The notes under the pieces: generated by a model
Told to the model about the DNA's origin: nothing
Databases searched by the model: none
Seen by the model: the letters and a program-made list of their open reading frames with translations, nothing else
DNA from: Erysipelotrichaceae bacterium
Lineage (GTDB): Bacteria; Bacillota_I; Bacilli_A; Erysipelotrichales; Coprobacillaceae
DNA length: 64,000 nt
Direction: 5' to 3'
Assembly (NCBI GenBank): GCA_018365815.1
Contig: JAGZJH010000008.1
Span: 1 to 64,000 of the forward strand
Shown: one piece after another, positions 35,118 through 45,500 of the stretch
How the letters are laid out: every line of letters starts with the position of its first letter
How positions within the stretch are numbered: the first letter of the stretch is position 1
Position numbers and translations under genes: made by a program

Positions 35118-36980
35118 TTATCTTTCTACTTCTTTCATGATAAATCCTTCAATAATATCATTTTCTTTGATATCATTATAATTTTCGATTGTCATTCCAC
35201 ATTCATAACCTTGTGCCACTTCTTTTGCATCGTTTTGGAAACGTTTTAATGAACCTAATTTACCTGTGTAGATTACAATACCATCACGAATTAAACGAAT
35301 ACCACAATCGCGTTTAATAGAACCATCTGTCACATAGCACCCTGCAACAGTTCCGACTTTAGAAACTTTAATCACTTGTCTTATTTCTGCTTGTCCAGTG
35401 ACAACTTCTTCAATTTCTGGGGATAACATTCCACGCATTGCCGCTTCAATTTCTTCTACCATTTTATAAATAACATTATGTAGACGAATTTCTACCCCTT
35501 CTTCTTCTGCTTTACGACGTACATTGGCTTCAGGACGAACATTAAATCCATAAATAATAGCTTGAGATGCACTGGCAAGTAAAATATCTGATTCAGAAAT
35601 TCCACCAACAGTTGAACGAATGACATTAATACGAATACCATCAACATCAATTTTTTCTAATGAAGATTTAACTGCTTCAGCAGTACCGTTTACATCTGCT
35701 TTAACGATAATATTTAAATCTTGCACACTACCATCATTGATTTTTGAAAATAAATCATCTAATGATAACGCACTTGAGGTATTACGATTGCTTTCTTGTT
35801 TTAATTTTGCACGTTCTTCACCAACATGACGAGACATTTTTTCTGTTTCAAATGCCATGAATTTATCCCCTGCTAAAGGCACATCATTTAATCCTGTAAT
35901 TTCAACTGGAGTTGATGGACCTGCTTCTTGGATTTCTTTTCCTTTATCATCTAACATTTGACGAACACGACCATAACTTGCACCAACTACAACTGGATCT
36001 CCAATACGTAGAGTTCCGTTTTCAACTAATAATGTTGCTACTGCTCCACGTCCTCGATCTAATTTACCTTCAACCACAGTTCCATAAGCATAACGTTTTG
36101 GATTAGCTTTTAAATCTGCCATTTCAGCAACGACTGTTAATGTTTCTAATAATTCTTCAATACCGATTTTCATTTTTGCAGAGATTTCACAATAAACAGT
36201 ATCTCCACCCCATTCTTCAGGCATTAAACCATATTCTGACATTTGTGATTTAATGTTATCTGGATTTGCACCCGGTTTATCGATTTTATTAACTGCCACT
36301 ACAATTGGCACACCTGCTGCTTTAGCATGGTCAATAGCTTCACGAGTTTGAGGCATTACCCCATCATCTGCTGCAACTACAATAATAACAATATCTGTTA
36401 CTTGTGCACCTCTAGCACGCATGGCAGTAAAGGCTTCATGTCCCGGTGTATCTAAGAATGTAACTTTTTTTCCATTTACTTCAACTTGGTAAGCTCCAAT
36501 ATGTTGTGTAATACCACCAAACTCTCCATCAACTACACTTGATTTACGAATTGTATCAAGTAATGTAGTTTTACCATGATCAACGTGACCCATAATTGTA
36601 ACAACCGGTGGACGACTCACTAAATCTGCTTCATCATCAACAATTTCAATATTTTCAAAATTAATTTCATTTACTTCAACATGTTTTTTAGCATCATAAC
36701 CATATTCCAAACAAATAAGTTCAACGTTTTCATCATCTAATGATGAATTAATTGTCACCATTTTTCCTAACATGAATAATACTTTAATGACATTTGCTGG
36801 TGTTTGATTAATTTTTTCTGCTAATTCACCTACTGTAATTCCTTCTTCATAAACGACAATTCCATCACCGACTATTTCTTCTGCTTTTTTAGCAGGAATA
36901 TTTGAAATTAATGTTTTTTTCTTGTGATTGTTGCGATTGCTTTTATGGTTTGTTTTTTTACTTTTGTTCACTTTTGCCAT
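35118..36980 (-). CDS. infB: translation initiation factor IF-2
   Basis: 620 residues. Delivers fMet-tRNA to the 30S subunit. A short basic N-terminus and IF2N domain (about 45-95) precede the GTPase domain (GHVDHGKTT, DTPGHEAF, NKIDK) and domains II-IV. The N-terminal region is short compared with E. coli but normal for low-GC Firmicutes. Confidence 0.97.
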   Translation of the reverse strand: MAKVNKSKKTNHKSNRNNHKKKTLISNIPAKKAEEIVGDGIVVYEEGITVGELAEKINQTPANVIKVLFMLGKMVTINSSLDDENVELICLEYGYDAKKHVEVNEINFENIEIVDDEADLVSRPPVVTIMGHVDHGKTTLLDTIRKSSVVDGEFGGITQHIGAYQVEVNGKKVTFLDTPGHEAFTAMRARGAQVTDIVIIVVAADDGVMPQTREAIDHAKAAGVPIVVAVNKIDKPGANPDNIKSQMSEYGLMPEEWGGDTVYCEISAKMKIGIEELLETLTVVAEMADLKANPKRYAYGTVVEGKLDRGRGAVATLLVENGTLRIGDPVVVGASYGRVRQMLDDKGKEIQEAGPSTPVEITGLNDVPLAGDKFMAFETEKMSRHVGEERAKLKQESNRNTSSALSLDDLFSKINDGSVQDLNIIVKADVNGTAEAVKSSLEKIDVDGIRINVIRSTVGGISESDILLASASQAIIYGFNVRPEANVRRKAEEEGVEIRLHNVIYKMVEEIEAAMRGMLSPEIEEVVTGQAEIRQVIKVSKVGTVAGCYVTDGSIKRDCGIRLIRDGIVIYTGKLGSLKRFQNDAKEVAQGYECGMTIENYNDIKENDIIEGFIMKEVER

Positions 36981-36988
36981 AATATCAC

Positions 36989-37288
36989 CTACCCTATCTT
37001 TCCTTTAATTTTACTTGCAAAATCTTGATTTAAAATAGAAACTGCCATACGATTATTTTTCCCAATTGCTTTAGAAATAATCGTACTATCTTCTTCTATT
37101 ATATACTCAATTTGATAATGTGTACACTTATCAATTAATTGTTTTTTTGTATTATCACTTGCATCACTTGCAATGATGACTAATTTTGCACTTTGATTGC
37201 GAATACTTTTAAGTACCCCTTCGCCTGTTGCAATGTTTCGAGAACGCGTTGCTAATCCTAATAAATTTAATGCATCTTTATTTAACAT
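36989..37288 (-). CDS. ylxQ: L7Ae/YlxQ-family RNA-binding protein
   Basis: 99 residues of the L7Ae/L30e fold (LGLATRSRNIATGEGVL, KLVIIASDASDN). Probably binds kink-turn RNA. It overlaps the end of rnpM by 11 nt, indicating translational coupling, and precedes infB. Confidence 0.9.
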   Translation of the reverse strand: MLNKDALNLLGLATRSRNIATGEGVLKSIRNQSAKLVIIASDASDNTKKQLIDKCTHYQIEYIIEEDSTIISKAIGKNNRMAVSILNQDFASKIKGKIG

Positions 37289-37532
37289 AAGTTAATAATT
37301 CCTCATAAATTTCATCTGGGATTTTAATTTCAAGTACACGCTCTAAAACATTTTTCTTTTTTGCAAGTTCAATGGCTTCTTTTGTTTTTTGTAAATATGC
37401 TCCACGTCCGTTTTTCTTTCCAGTAGGATCTACAAAAACTTCATTTTCTTTAGTTTTGACAACTCGAATCATTTCCTGTTTTGGACATTGAACTTGAGTT
37501 GCAACACATTTTCTTAATGGGATTTTCTTCAT
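37278..37532 (-). CDS. rnpM: RNase P modulator RnpM (YlxR)
   Basis: 84 residues. PLRKCVATQ at the start and KKNGRGAYLQ identify the YlxR family, which has been shown to bind RNase P RNA in B. subtilis. It sits between nusA and ylxQ in the classical order. Confidence 0.92.
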   Translation of the reverse strand: MKKIPLRKCVATQVQCPKQEMIRVVKTKENEVFVDPTGKKNGRGAYLQKTKEAIELAKKKNVLERVLEIKIPDEIYEELLTYVK

Positions 37533-37543
37533 TAGTGTCCCTC

Positions 37544-38866
37544 CTAATCTTCATCGTAATATTTATCGAATTCATCGTAATCGATTTCTTCATCATAACG
37601 ACTATATTCATCATCACCATAATAATCTTCATCGTCTTCTTCAGATTGAGGTAAAGTAGTTTCTTCTTCTACTTTTTCTTCAACATCTTCTTGAATTTCT
37701 TCTCCTATATCAAATTCATCTAATACAACTTCTTCACTCACATTGCTTTGTTCAACAATATTTTCTTCAATTAGTTCTTCATTCATTGTGTTAGTTTCGT
37801 CGTTTAATTCAAATAATCCTTCATTAATACTATCAGTTAATGATTTAATATCAATTTTCCAACCAGTTAAACGTGCTGCTAAACGAGCATTTTGCCCACG
37901 TTTTCCAATTGCTAATGATAATTGATTATCCGGTACGACAACAAATGCAGTTTTTTCTTTTTCATTGACACTTACATTCATCACTTTTGAAGGTGATAAT
38001 GCATTAGAAATATAAACAGCAGGATCTTTTGAATATTCCACAATATCAATCATTTCACCATTTAATTCATCCACAATGTTTTTAACACGTGTACCTTTTG
38101 GCCCAACACATGAACCAATTGGATCAATATCTGGATTAGAAGTATACACTGCAATTTTACTTCTTTCCCCTGGTTCTCTTGAAACTGAAATAATATCTAC
38201 AATTCCTTCATAAATTTCTGGGACTTCTTTTTCAAATAAACGTTTAACTAAAGCGGCATCAGCACGAGAAACAACGATATGTGTTCCTTTTGTACCATGA
38301 TCTACTTCTAAAACATAAACTTTTAAATGTTGTCCTTCAACAATTTTTTCACCTGGAATTTGTTGATTTAAAGGTAAAAATGCACCGGTTTTGCCAATAT
38401 TGACAATTGCGAAACGTTCTTCAACACGATCCACTACCCCTGTAATAATTTCATCTTTCTTATCAATAAATTCGTTATATAAACTTTCCTTTTCTGCTTC
38501 TCTAATTTTTTGACGTAAAATTTGTTTTGTTTGAATTGCTGCTAAACGTCCAAATACATCAGGTGATACTTGACTTTCAATAATATCTCCGATTCTATAA
38601 TTTGGATTAATTTCTTGTGCTTCTTCTAAAGAAATTTCAATATCTTCATCTTCTACATCTTCTACAACTGTTTTAATTTCATGTAAAGAAATTTTTGCGT
38701 TTTTAGGATTAATATCCACTCTTACAATTGAATCTGGACTTAAATAATTTTTCTTGTATGATTTTTCTAATGCTTCTTTTAATGCATCTAAAACAACTTC
38801 TTTTTTAATTCCTCGTTCTGTTTCAAGTATTTCTAAAGCTTCTAAAAACTTTTTATTCCCAGCCAT
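37544..38866 (-). CDS. nusA: transcription termination/antitermination factor NusA
   Basis: 440 residues. N-terminal RNAP-binding domain (1-125), S1 (about 130-200), then two KH domains (GPKGTRVKNIVDEL, IGKRGQNARLAARLTGW). The last 75 or so residues, after the KH domains, are an acidic Asp/Glu/Tyr-rich tail (DDEDYYGDDEYSRYDEE), longer than in B. subtilis NusA, which stops near 370. The tail is probably disordered. Second gene of the rimP operon. Confidence 0.96.
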   Translation of the reverse strand: MAGNKKFLEALEILETERGIKKEVVLDALKEALEKSYKKNYLSPDSIVRVDINPKNAKISLHEIKTVVEDVEDEDIEISLEEAQEINPNYRIGDIIESQVSPDVFGRLAAIQTKQILRQKIREAEKESLYNEFIDKKDEIITGVVDRVEERFAIVNIGKTGAFLPLNQQIPGEKIVEGQHLKVYVLEVDHGTKGTHIVVSRADAALVKRLFEKEVPEIYEGIVDIISVSREPGERSKIAVYTSNPDIDPIGSCVGPKGTRVKNIVDELNGEMIDIVEYSKDPAVYISNALSPSKVMNVSVNEKEKTAFVVVPDNQLSLAIGKRGQNARLAARLTGWKIDIKSLTDSINEGLFELNDETNTMNEELIEENIVEQSNVSEEVVLDEFDIGEEIQEDVEEKVEEETTLPQSEEDDEDYYGDDEYSRYDEEIDYDEFDKYYDED

Positions 38867-38878
38867 TTTTGTTCCTCC

Positions 38879-39346
38879 TTAAAATTTGACAGCCAATCGA
38901 ATAAATTTAATGCGATCATATGGAATTTCCACACGTTTTTTAATATTTTTAACTAAATATTCTAAATTAATCACACCATCAACGACATCTAAAATTGTTC
39001 CTTGAACTTCATCTAAACCTGCCATTGGTTGTGATAATTTAATATACACATATTTACCGATTGATACACTTACTTGCTCTAAACTTTTTAACGGTTTTTC
39101 AGCTCCGGGCGAAGAAACTTCTAAATAATACTCATCTTTAATTGGATCTTCTTCGTCTAATTTATCACTGATTTTTTCAGATACAGCCACACAAGTTTCC
39201 ATATCTAAAGAACCATTGATTTTTTCAACAAAGATTCTTAAATACCATTCATTTCCTTCTTTTTCATAAACGATTTCATCTAAATAGCATTGATGTTGTT
39301 CTAATATAGATTGAATCATGTCTGCAATTTTTGCTGTTAATTCCAT
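38879..39346 (-). CDS. rimP: ribosome maturation factor RimP
   Basis: 155 residues. Needed for 30S maturation. The N-terminal alpha/beta domain (DEEDPIKDEYYLEVSSPGAEKPL) and the C-terminal SH3-like barrel are present. AAAGGAG precedes the ATG. First gene of rimP-nusA-rnpM-ylxQ-infB-rbfA. Confidence 0.94.
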   Translation of the reverse strand: MELTAKIADMIQSILEQHQCYLDEIVYEKEGNEWYLRIFVEKINGSLDMETCVAVSEKISDKLDEEDPIKDEYYLEVSSPGAEKPLKSLEQVSVSIGKYVYIKLSQPMAGLDEVQGTILDVVDGVINLEYLVKNIKKRVEIPYDRIKFIRLAVKF

Positions 39347-39372
39347 ATGTTCTCCTTTCAGTCAATAATAAA

Positions 39373-39390
39373 GAGCGGGTTTCCCCACTC
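39373..39390 (-). promoter_or_regulatory. leader hairpin of the rimP-nusA operon
   Basis: On the minus strand GAGTGGG and CCCGCTC pair (one G-U pair) around a GAAA tetraloop, followed by TTTATTATT. It lies in the leader between the promoter and rimP. In B. subtilis the same operon has a NusA-dependent terminator that autoregulates NusA; the weak T-tract here fits such a role. Confidence 0.6.
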
Positions 39391-39408
39391 CTGCATATGC
39401 TTTATTAA

Positions 39409-39437
39409 ATTATAGCAAATTTTACTCACAAAATCAA
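39409..39437 (-). promoter_or_regulatory. promoter of the rimP-nusA operon
   Basis: TTGATT (39432-39437), 17 bp, TATAAT (39409-39414) on the minus strand. The -35 begins only 14 bp past the lacZ stop codon. Confidence 0.8.
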
Positions 39438-39451
39438 CTATTTTTTGACTT

Positions 39452-42400
39452 TTACAAATGAACTCCTTCAAAAGTAAATGTAAATTCAATTTTTCCATCA
39501 TTTGGAAGTAAGTATTCATCAAGAGTTTTAGCTCCCCATGAATTATCGCCAGCAATGCCCATTTGTCCTAAACTAATTTTAACAACATTTTGATAATATG
39601 GGGGTAATTCAAAGTAATGATTTGCATTTTCTAATTCAAATGGCGTATAAGGAAGTACGCTAAATTCCATATCTTTTGCCTCGAATACTAAACCAACCCC
39701 TTGTGTATTAGTCACACATACAAAACTTGTTCCTGTACGGTTTCCACATTCTTGAGGTACTAAATATGGTGTTAAATTATCTTTTGAGCGATATTGATAC
39801 AATCCCATTCTTGCACCATAGTTTCGATCAATATAGTTTTCTTCAGGACCTAAACCATAATATTTAACAAATTCATATTGTTGGTCTAAATAAAATAACA
39901 TTGAATAATCCGGCATTTCAATAGTATCTCCATTTAATTCTAAAGACATTTTAACCTCTACTTTACCATCACCAAAAACTTGATAAGTGACTTGCATTAC
40001 TTTTTCACGCTTTAATGGAAGATGATGTTCAAATACTACATTTACCTTAGTCTTTTCTTCGTTAATTGTATAGGATTTATAAATACTTGTTTGATATAAA
40101 CTTGCCCCTAACCATTCATGGTAACGATAACCAAATTTATTTCCTTTATCATTTTGTGTTAAAGCACGATAGAAATTAGGCTTAGGCGTACGTTTTAATA
40201 AATTCACACCAAGGTATTCATATTCAACAAGTCCTCCAGTAGCTTTAGAGAAGATGACTTTAAAATTCTTTCCACGAATTCCTAAACTATAATTGTCTTC
40301 TATGACTTGTAGTTCATTATAAATTTCAGTTTCTTCTTCACTTTCAACTACATAATTAAAATCATTATAAGCAATTTCATGTCCTGTAGAGGCATAATTT
40401 GTTTCTGATTTTAAAACAACTGCTACTTGAATTGAATAATCACCAACACTATCTTGCACTAAAAAAGGAACATCAATTGTTTTAGTCATTAACGGTTCAA
40501 CATCTAAATTCATCATTTCAACGTCAATAACTTCCCCATCTTTATAAAGTTCGCAAATCACATCAAATTCATTTAAATTTGTAAATAAGAATTTATTTGT
40601 GAATATAATGTGTTTAAAATCAATGTCAATTTTGATATTTTGATAATTAAATTTAACTTCTTGCATTTTAGGGGTTAATGAACGATCAGCAAAAACAATC
40701 CCGTTACCACAAAAATCGAAATCACTAGGTCTTTCATTAAAATCACCACCATAAGCATAATAAGGTTGTCCGTTTGGAGTTGTAGTATAAATTGCTTGAT
40801 CGACAAAGTCCCAAATAAATCCACCTTGGTAAAGAGGATATTTTTCAGTAAGTTCAATATATTTATGCAATCCACCGTTAGAATTTCCCATTGCATGCGC
40901 ATATTCACATAAAATCATCGGTTTATCTTGATGTTCTTTAATAAACATTTCTACTTCACTTGCCGGTGTATACATTTGTGATTCAATATCACTTGTATCA
41001 TTGTAACGACGATCATGGAAAACACCTTCATAGTGAACTAAACGTGTTGAATCGACATCTCTAAAATAGTTAGACATTTCATAAATTGTTTTTCCACCAT
41101 AAGATTCATTTCCACATGACCAAATAATAATACTTGGGTGATTTTTATCACGTTCAAACATAGATTTAGCACGATCAAACACTGCTTCTTTCCATTCTAA
41201 AGCATCATTTGGCAAAACAAAATCTTTTTCTAAAGTGTCATTTGTATAAGACCATGTTCCATGCGTTTCTAAGTTAGTTTCATCAATGACATATAACCCA
41301 TATTCATCACAAAGTTCATAGACGTATGAAATGTTTGGATAATGTGAAGTTCTTAAAGCATTGATGTTATTTTGTTTCATAATCATAATGTCTTTTAGAG
41401 TTTCTTCTTTAGTAATACTACGTCCATGAATAGCACTAAATTCATGACGGTTTACCCCATTAAATACAATACGTTTCCCATTGATACACATTAATCCATC
41501 AACGATTTTAAACTCACGAAGACCAATAGATTGCTTAACGACTTCTACTACTTCGTCATCTTCATCAAATATCGTTAAAATTGCAGTATATAAATAAGGT
41601 TTTTCTGCTGACCATGTCAATATATCTTCTAATTCTTCATCAAATTTAATTGAAGTGTCTAATGCATAGTCTTTGTTTAGGCATATTTCATCATTAGGAT
41701 CAAATAATTGCAGATTTAAACGACCTGTCATATCACCTGTTAATTGTAAATTAAAATGTAAAGTAGCATCGTGATAGTTATTTTTTAACACACTAGTGAT
41801 AAACATATCTTGAATATGTGTATTTGGCAAAGTGTATAAATAAACATCTCTAAAAATACCTGAAAAACGCCAAAAGTCTTGATCTTCTAGCCAACTTCCA
41901 CTGCTCCATTTAAACACTTGAACCGCTAATTTATTTTCACCTTGACATACATAAGGGGTTAATTCAAAATTTGCAGGTGTAAAACTATCTTCGCTATATC
42001 CTACAAAATGTCCATTTAGCCATAATGCAAAAGCTGATTCTACCCCATCAAAGTGAATAAACAGTGGTTCGGCTTCATTTTCAGCCACTTCAAAATAACG
42101 AACATAACTTCCCACTGGATTAAAATCAGTCGGAATTTGTCCCGGTTTAATATCTTCATAACCAGACCACGGATACATTTGATTAACATAAATTGGACTG
42201 TCGTATCCTTGTAATTGAATATGTCCCGGTACTTTTATTTTGTCCCAATTTCTCGTATCAAACTCATTTTTTTCAAATCCTTTAATCACTTGTGAAAAAT
42301 TACTTGCATAATGAAAATTCCATAACCCATTTAAAGAAACTTTAAACGAACTTTCTTCATCAATTTCATCATAATCAGCATAATATTCATGATCTGAATA

Positions 42401-42463
42401 GGCCTGAATACGATTTACCGCAAAAACTTTTGGATCACTAATCCAATCATAATTAAATTCCAT
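39452..42463 (-). CDS. lacZ: beta-galactosidase, glycoside hydrolase family 2
   Basis: 1003 residues, full length for LacZ. Jelly-roll, immunoglobulin-like and TIM-barrel domains are followed by the bgal small-chain domain. Acid/base WSCGNESYGG (Glu in GNES) and nucleophile ILCEYAHAMGNS (Glu in CEYAH) are both there, as is NGVNRHE. The ATG at 42475 lies in the Shine-Dalgarno itself, so I chose the ATG at 42463 (AATGGAGGATAGT upstream). Neighbouring polC and rimP are normally adjacent or nearly so, so this gene is an insertion in the housekeeping cluster. Confidence 0.96.
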   Translation of the reverse strand: MEFNYDWISDPKVFAVNRIQAYSDHEYYADYDEIDEESSFKVSLNGLWNFHYASNFSQVIKGFEKNEFDTRNWDKIKVPGHIQLQGYDSPIYVNQMYPWSGYEDIKPGQIPTDFNPVGSYVRYFEVAENEAEPLFIHFDGVESAFALWLNGHFVGYSEDSFTPANFELTPYVCQGENKLAVQVFKWSSGSWLEDQDFWRFSGIFRDVYLYTLPNTHIQDMFITSVLKNNYHDATLHFNLQLTGDMTGRLNLQLFDPNDEICLNKDYALDTSIKFDEELEDILTWSAEKPYLYTAILTIFDEDDEVVEVVKQSIGLREFKIVDGLMCINGKRIVFNGVNRHEFSAIHGRSITKEETLKDIMIMKQNNINALRTSHYPNISYVYELCDEYGLYVIDETNLETHGTWSYTNDTLEKDFVLPNDALEWKEAVFDRAKSMFERDKNHPSIIIWSCGNESYGGKTIYEMSNYFRDVDSTRLVHYEGVFHDRRYNDTSDIESQMYTPASEVEMFIKEHQDKPMILCEYAHAMGNSNGGLHKYIELTEKYPLYQGGFIWDFVDQAIYTTTPNGQPYYAYGGDFNERPSDFDFCGNGIVFADRSLTPKMQEVKFNYQNIKIDIDFKHIIFTNKFLFTNLNEFDVICELYKDGEVIDVEMMNLDVEPLMTKTIDVPFLVQDSVGDYSIQVAVVLKSETNYASTGHEIAYNDFNYVVESEEETEIYNELQVIEDNYSLGIRGKNFKVIFSKATGGLVEYEYLGVNLLKRTPKPNFYRALTQNDKGNKFGYRYHEWLGASLYQTSIYKSYTINEEKTKVNVVFEHHLPLKREKVMQVTYQVFGDGKVEVKMSLELNGDTIEMPDYSMLFYLDQQYEFVKYYGLGPEENYIDRNYGARMGLYQYRSKDNLTPYLVPQECGNRTGTSFVCVTNTQGVGLVFEAKDMEFSVLPYTPFELENANHYFELPPYYQNVVKISLGQMGIAGDNSWGAKTLDEYLLPNDGKIEFTFTFEGVHL

Positions 42464-42477
42464 ACTATCCTCCATTC

Positions 42478-42496
42478 TATGATGTTTTACATCATA
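42478..42496. promoter_or_regulatory. perfect palindrome before lacZ, candidate operator
   Basis: TATGATGT-TTT-ACATCATA, 8-bp perfect arms, 4 bp upstream of the lacZ Shine-Dalgarno. It could be a repressor operator or an mRNA hairpin near the ribosome binding site. A possible -10 (TATAAA) lies upstream near 42515; no good -35. Confidence 0.5.
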
Positions 42497-42556
42497 TAGT
42501 TTCCTTTATCTAAAGTTTATACCTATTTGAATGTTTTTTCTACATAAATTAAAAAA

Positions 42557-42593
42557 AGATTTCATAAATACTGAAAGTATTTGCAAAATCTCT
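42557..42593 (-). terminator. terminator of polC
   Basis: On the minus strand AAATACT-TTC-AGTATTT nested within AGATTT/AAATCT, followed by TTTTTTTA. It isolates lacZ from the upstream operon. Confidence 0.75.
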
Positions 42594-42596
42594 TGT

Positions 42597-45500
42597 TTAG
42601 AACAATGATAATTGATTTTCTTCTTCTAAATGATCAAAAACTCCTAGTTTTGACATGAACTTAATTTGATTATTGTTTAAACGTGTACGTTTAATGACAT
42701 CTTCTTTTGATAAAAACGGATTTTCTTCTCTTGCTTCAATTACACTCATACCTACGGCTGCTCCTAGTCCATCAATTGTTGTAAAAGGAGGGATTAGGGC
42801 TTTATCATCATCAAGATCAAGTACAAATTTAGTTGCATCTGATTTATCAATAGAAACATTACTAAAATAGTACCCACGTTCAAACATTTCTAAAGCAATT
42901 TCAAACATTGATAATAAATCTTCATCTTTTTTAGAAGAATTATATTCTTGTTTGGCTTTTTCAATTTCTTCTTTACGTCTCAACATCACTTCTTTTCCTT
43001 TAATCATCGTTTCAATTTCATATGCATCACAACGTGTTGTAAAGTAAACAGCATAATATTCTCTTGGGTAATATAACTTCCACCATGCCACACGTATTGC
43101 TGATAAAACATAGGCTGCTGCATGGGCTTTTGGGAACATGTATTTAATTTTTTTACATGATTCAATATACCAATCTGGCACATTATATTTTTTCATCAAT
43201 TCTTCATATCCCTTAGCTGGGAAAACTGATGGTGATTTACCTTTACGAACACACTCCATAATATCAAAGGCATCTTTATTGGGTAATCCTTTTTCAATTA
43301 AATATACCATAATATCATCACGACAACCAATAACTTCACTTAATGTACATTTTCCTGATTTAATTAATGACTCTGCATTTCCTAAATAAACATCTGTTCC
43401 ATGAGATAAACCGGAAATAATTAATAAATCATTAAATGATTTAGGTTGTGTTGACTCTAGCATTCCTCTTACAAATGTTGTTCCAAATTCAGGTAACCCC
43501 AATGCCCCAGTTTTACAATTTAAAAAACTTAAATCAATGCCTAAGGCTTTTGTGGAAGTAAATAAACTCATGACTTTTTGATCGTTTGTTGGAATAGATT
43601 TTGGGTCGACTCCAGTTAAATCTTGAAGCATACGTATTACCGTTGGATCGACGTGTCCTAAAATATCAAGTTTTAATACATTATCATGAATAGCATGGAA
43701 GTCAAAGTGTGTTGTTTTCCATGAAGCATTCACATCATCGGCAGGAAATTGAATAGGCGTAAAGTCATACACATCCATATAACTTGGAATTACAATAATT
43801 CCTCCTGGGTGTTGTCCGCTAGTACGTTTTACACCAGTACAACCAATGGCAATACGTTCTAATTCCGCTGAACGAATGGTATGGTCAATTCCTAACAACT
43901 CAGCATAACCTCTTGCATATCCATAGGCCGTTTTATCTGCAACAGTAGAAATTGTTCCGGCACGATAAACTTTATCTTCTCCGAATAATACCTGTGTATA
44001 ATTATGTGCCTGCCATTGATAATCTCCTGAGAAGTTTAAATCAATATCCGGAACTTTATCAGCATTAAATCCTAAGAAAGTTTCAAATGGAATGTTGTGT
44101 CCATCGCCTTTTAACATTTTACCGCATTTTGGACAAACTTTATCAGGTAAGTCATAACCATCAGCAATTTTACCTTCTTCGATAAATTCACTATATTGAC
44201 AATGAGGGCAGAAATAATGTGGGGGGAGAGGATTTACTTCTGTAATTTCTGCCATCGTTGCGACAAATGAGGAACCCACCGACCCCCTTGAACCTACCAG
44301 ATACCCATCATCATTAGATTTTTTAACTAACTGGTGAGCAATATAATAAATAACGGCAAAACCATGTTTAATGATACTTCCTAATTCTCTTTCTAATCGT
44401 TTTTCAACAATTTCAGGTAACTGTTCCCCATACATTTTATGAGCATTACGATAACATAATTCTGTTAATTTTTCATCTACACCATCAATTACAGGCGTAA
44501 AAAGTTTATCATGAACGACATTAAATTCTCCATCTATCATATCTGCAATTTTATTAGTGTTAGTAACAACGTATTCATAAACTTCATGATCTGGTAAATA
44601 CGGATAACACAAAAGCATTTCATCAGTTGTTCTAAAATATTGCTTTGGCGTTAACGCTCGTGGATTCTTACGATTACATAAAGGGTGAGCACGTCGGTTT
44701 ATGCCAATTGTAGGATTGGAAATAAACACATCTCGATAAATTTTATCTTCCGGTTCTAAAAAATGAACATCACCTGTTGCGACAATAATTTTATTTAACT
44801 TTTTAGCCATATTGATTAAACGCATTAAAGAATCAATTAAATCTTCTTGATTTTCAACACTTCCTCGATCGACTAAATGCATATAATCATCTAAGGGTTG
44901 AATTTCAACATAATCATAAAATGACATCAATTTTTCTAAACGTTCATCACTTTGATTTAATGCTGCTTCAAAGACATCAGATTTATAACAGCTTGTTCCT
45001 ACTAATAATCCATCTCGATATTCACTAATCACTTCTCGTGGAACACGTGTCTCACCATCATAAAATTCAGTACATGATTTAGAAATAATTTTAAATAAAT
45101 TTTTTAATCCTATTTTATCTTTTACTAAAACAGTAGCATGATATGGGAATACTAATTTATATGTATTCGTCGTTTGTAATGAATTGAGTTCATCTAAAGA
45201 AGTTATATTTTGTGACATCGCTTGGGTAATCAACATGTTTAAAACACTTCCCAATACCTCAGCATCATAATCTGCACGGTGAGCAACTTCTTCGTCATAA
45301 CTTACTTTATAATAACGCGCAACATTCCCTAAACGATAAGATTTCATTGGTTTAAGTAACGCTCTAGCAAGTGCTAATGAATCAATATAAGGATTAGTAA
45401 TTGGCTCTATTCCACTTTTTTTACAACATTCATTTAAAAATCCTACATCAAATTCAGCGTTATGAGCAACTATAATATGATCTGCAAAAAATTTTTTAAT

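Noticed and set aside
37450..37632. Met-rich open frame overlapping nusA and rnpM
   Set aside because: It is a shadow of the acidic GAT/GAA-rich tail of nusA in another frame.
39358..39555. Open frame across the lacZ end and rimP leader
   Set aside because: It overlaps lacZ in another frame and runs through the rimP promoter; no Shine-Dalgarno.
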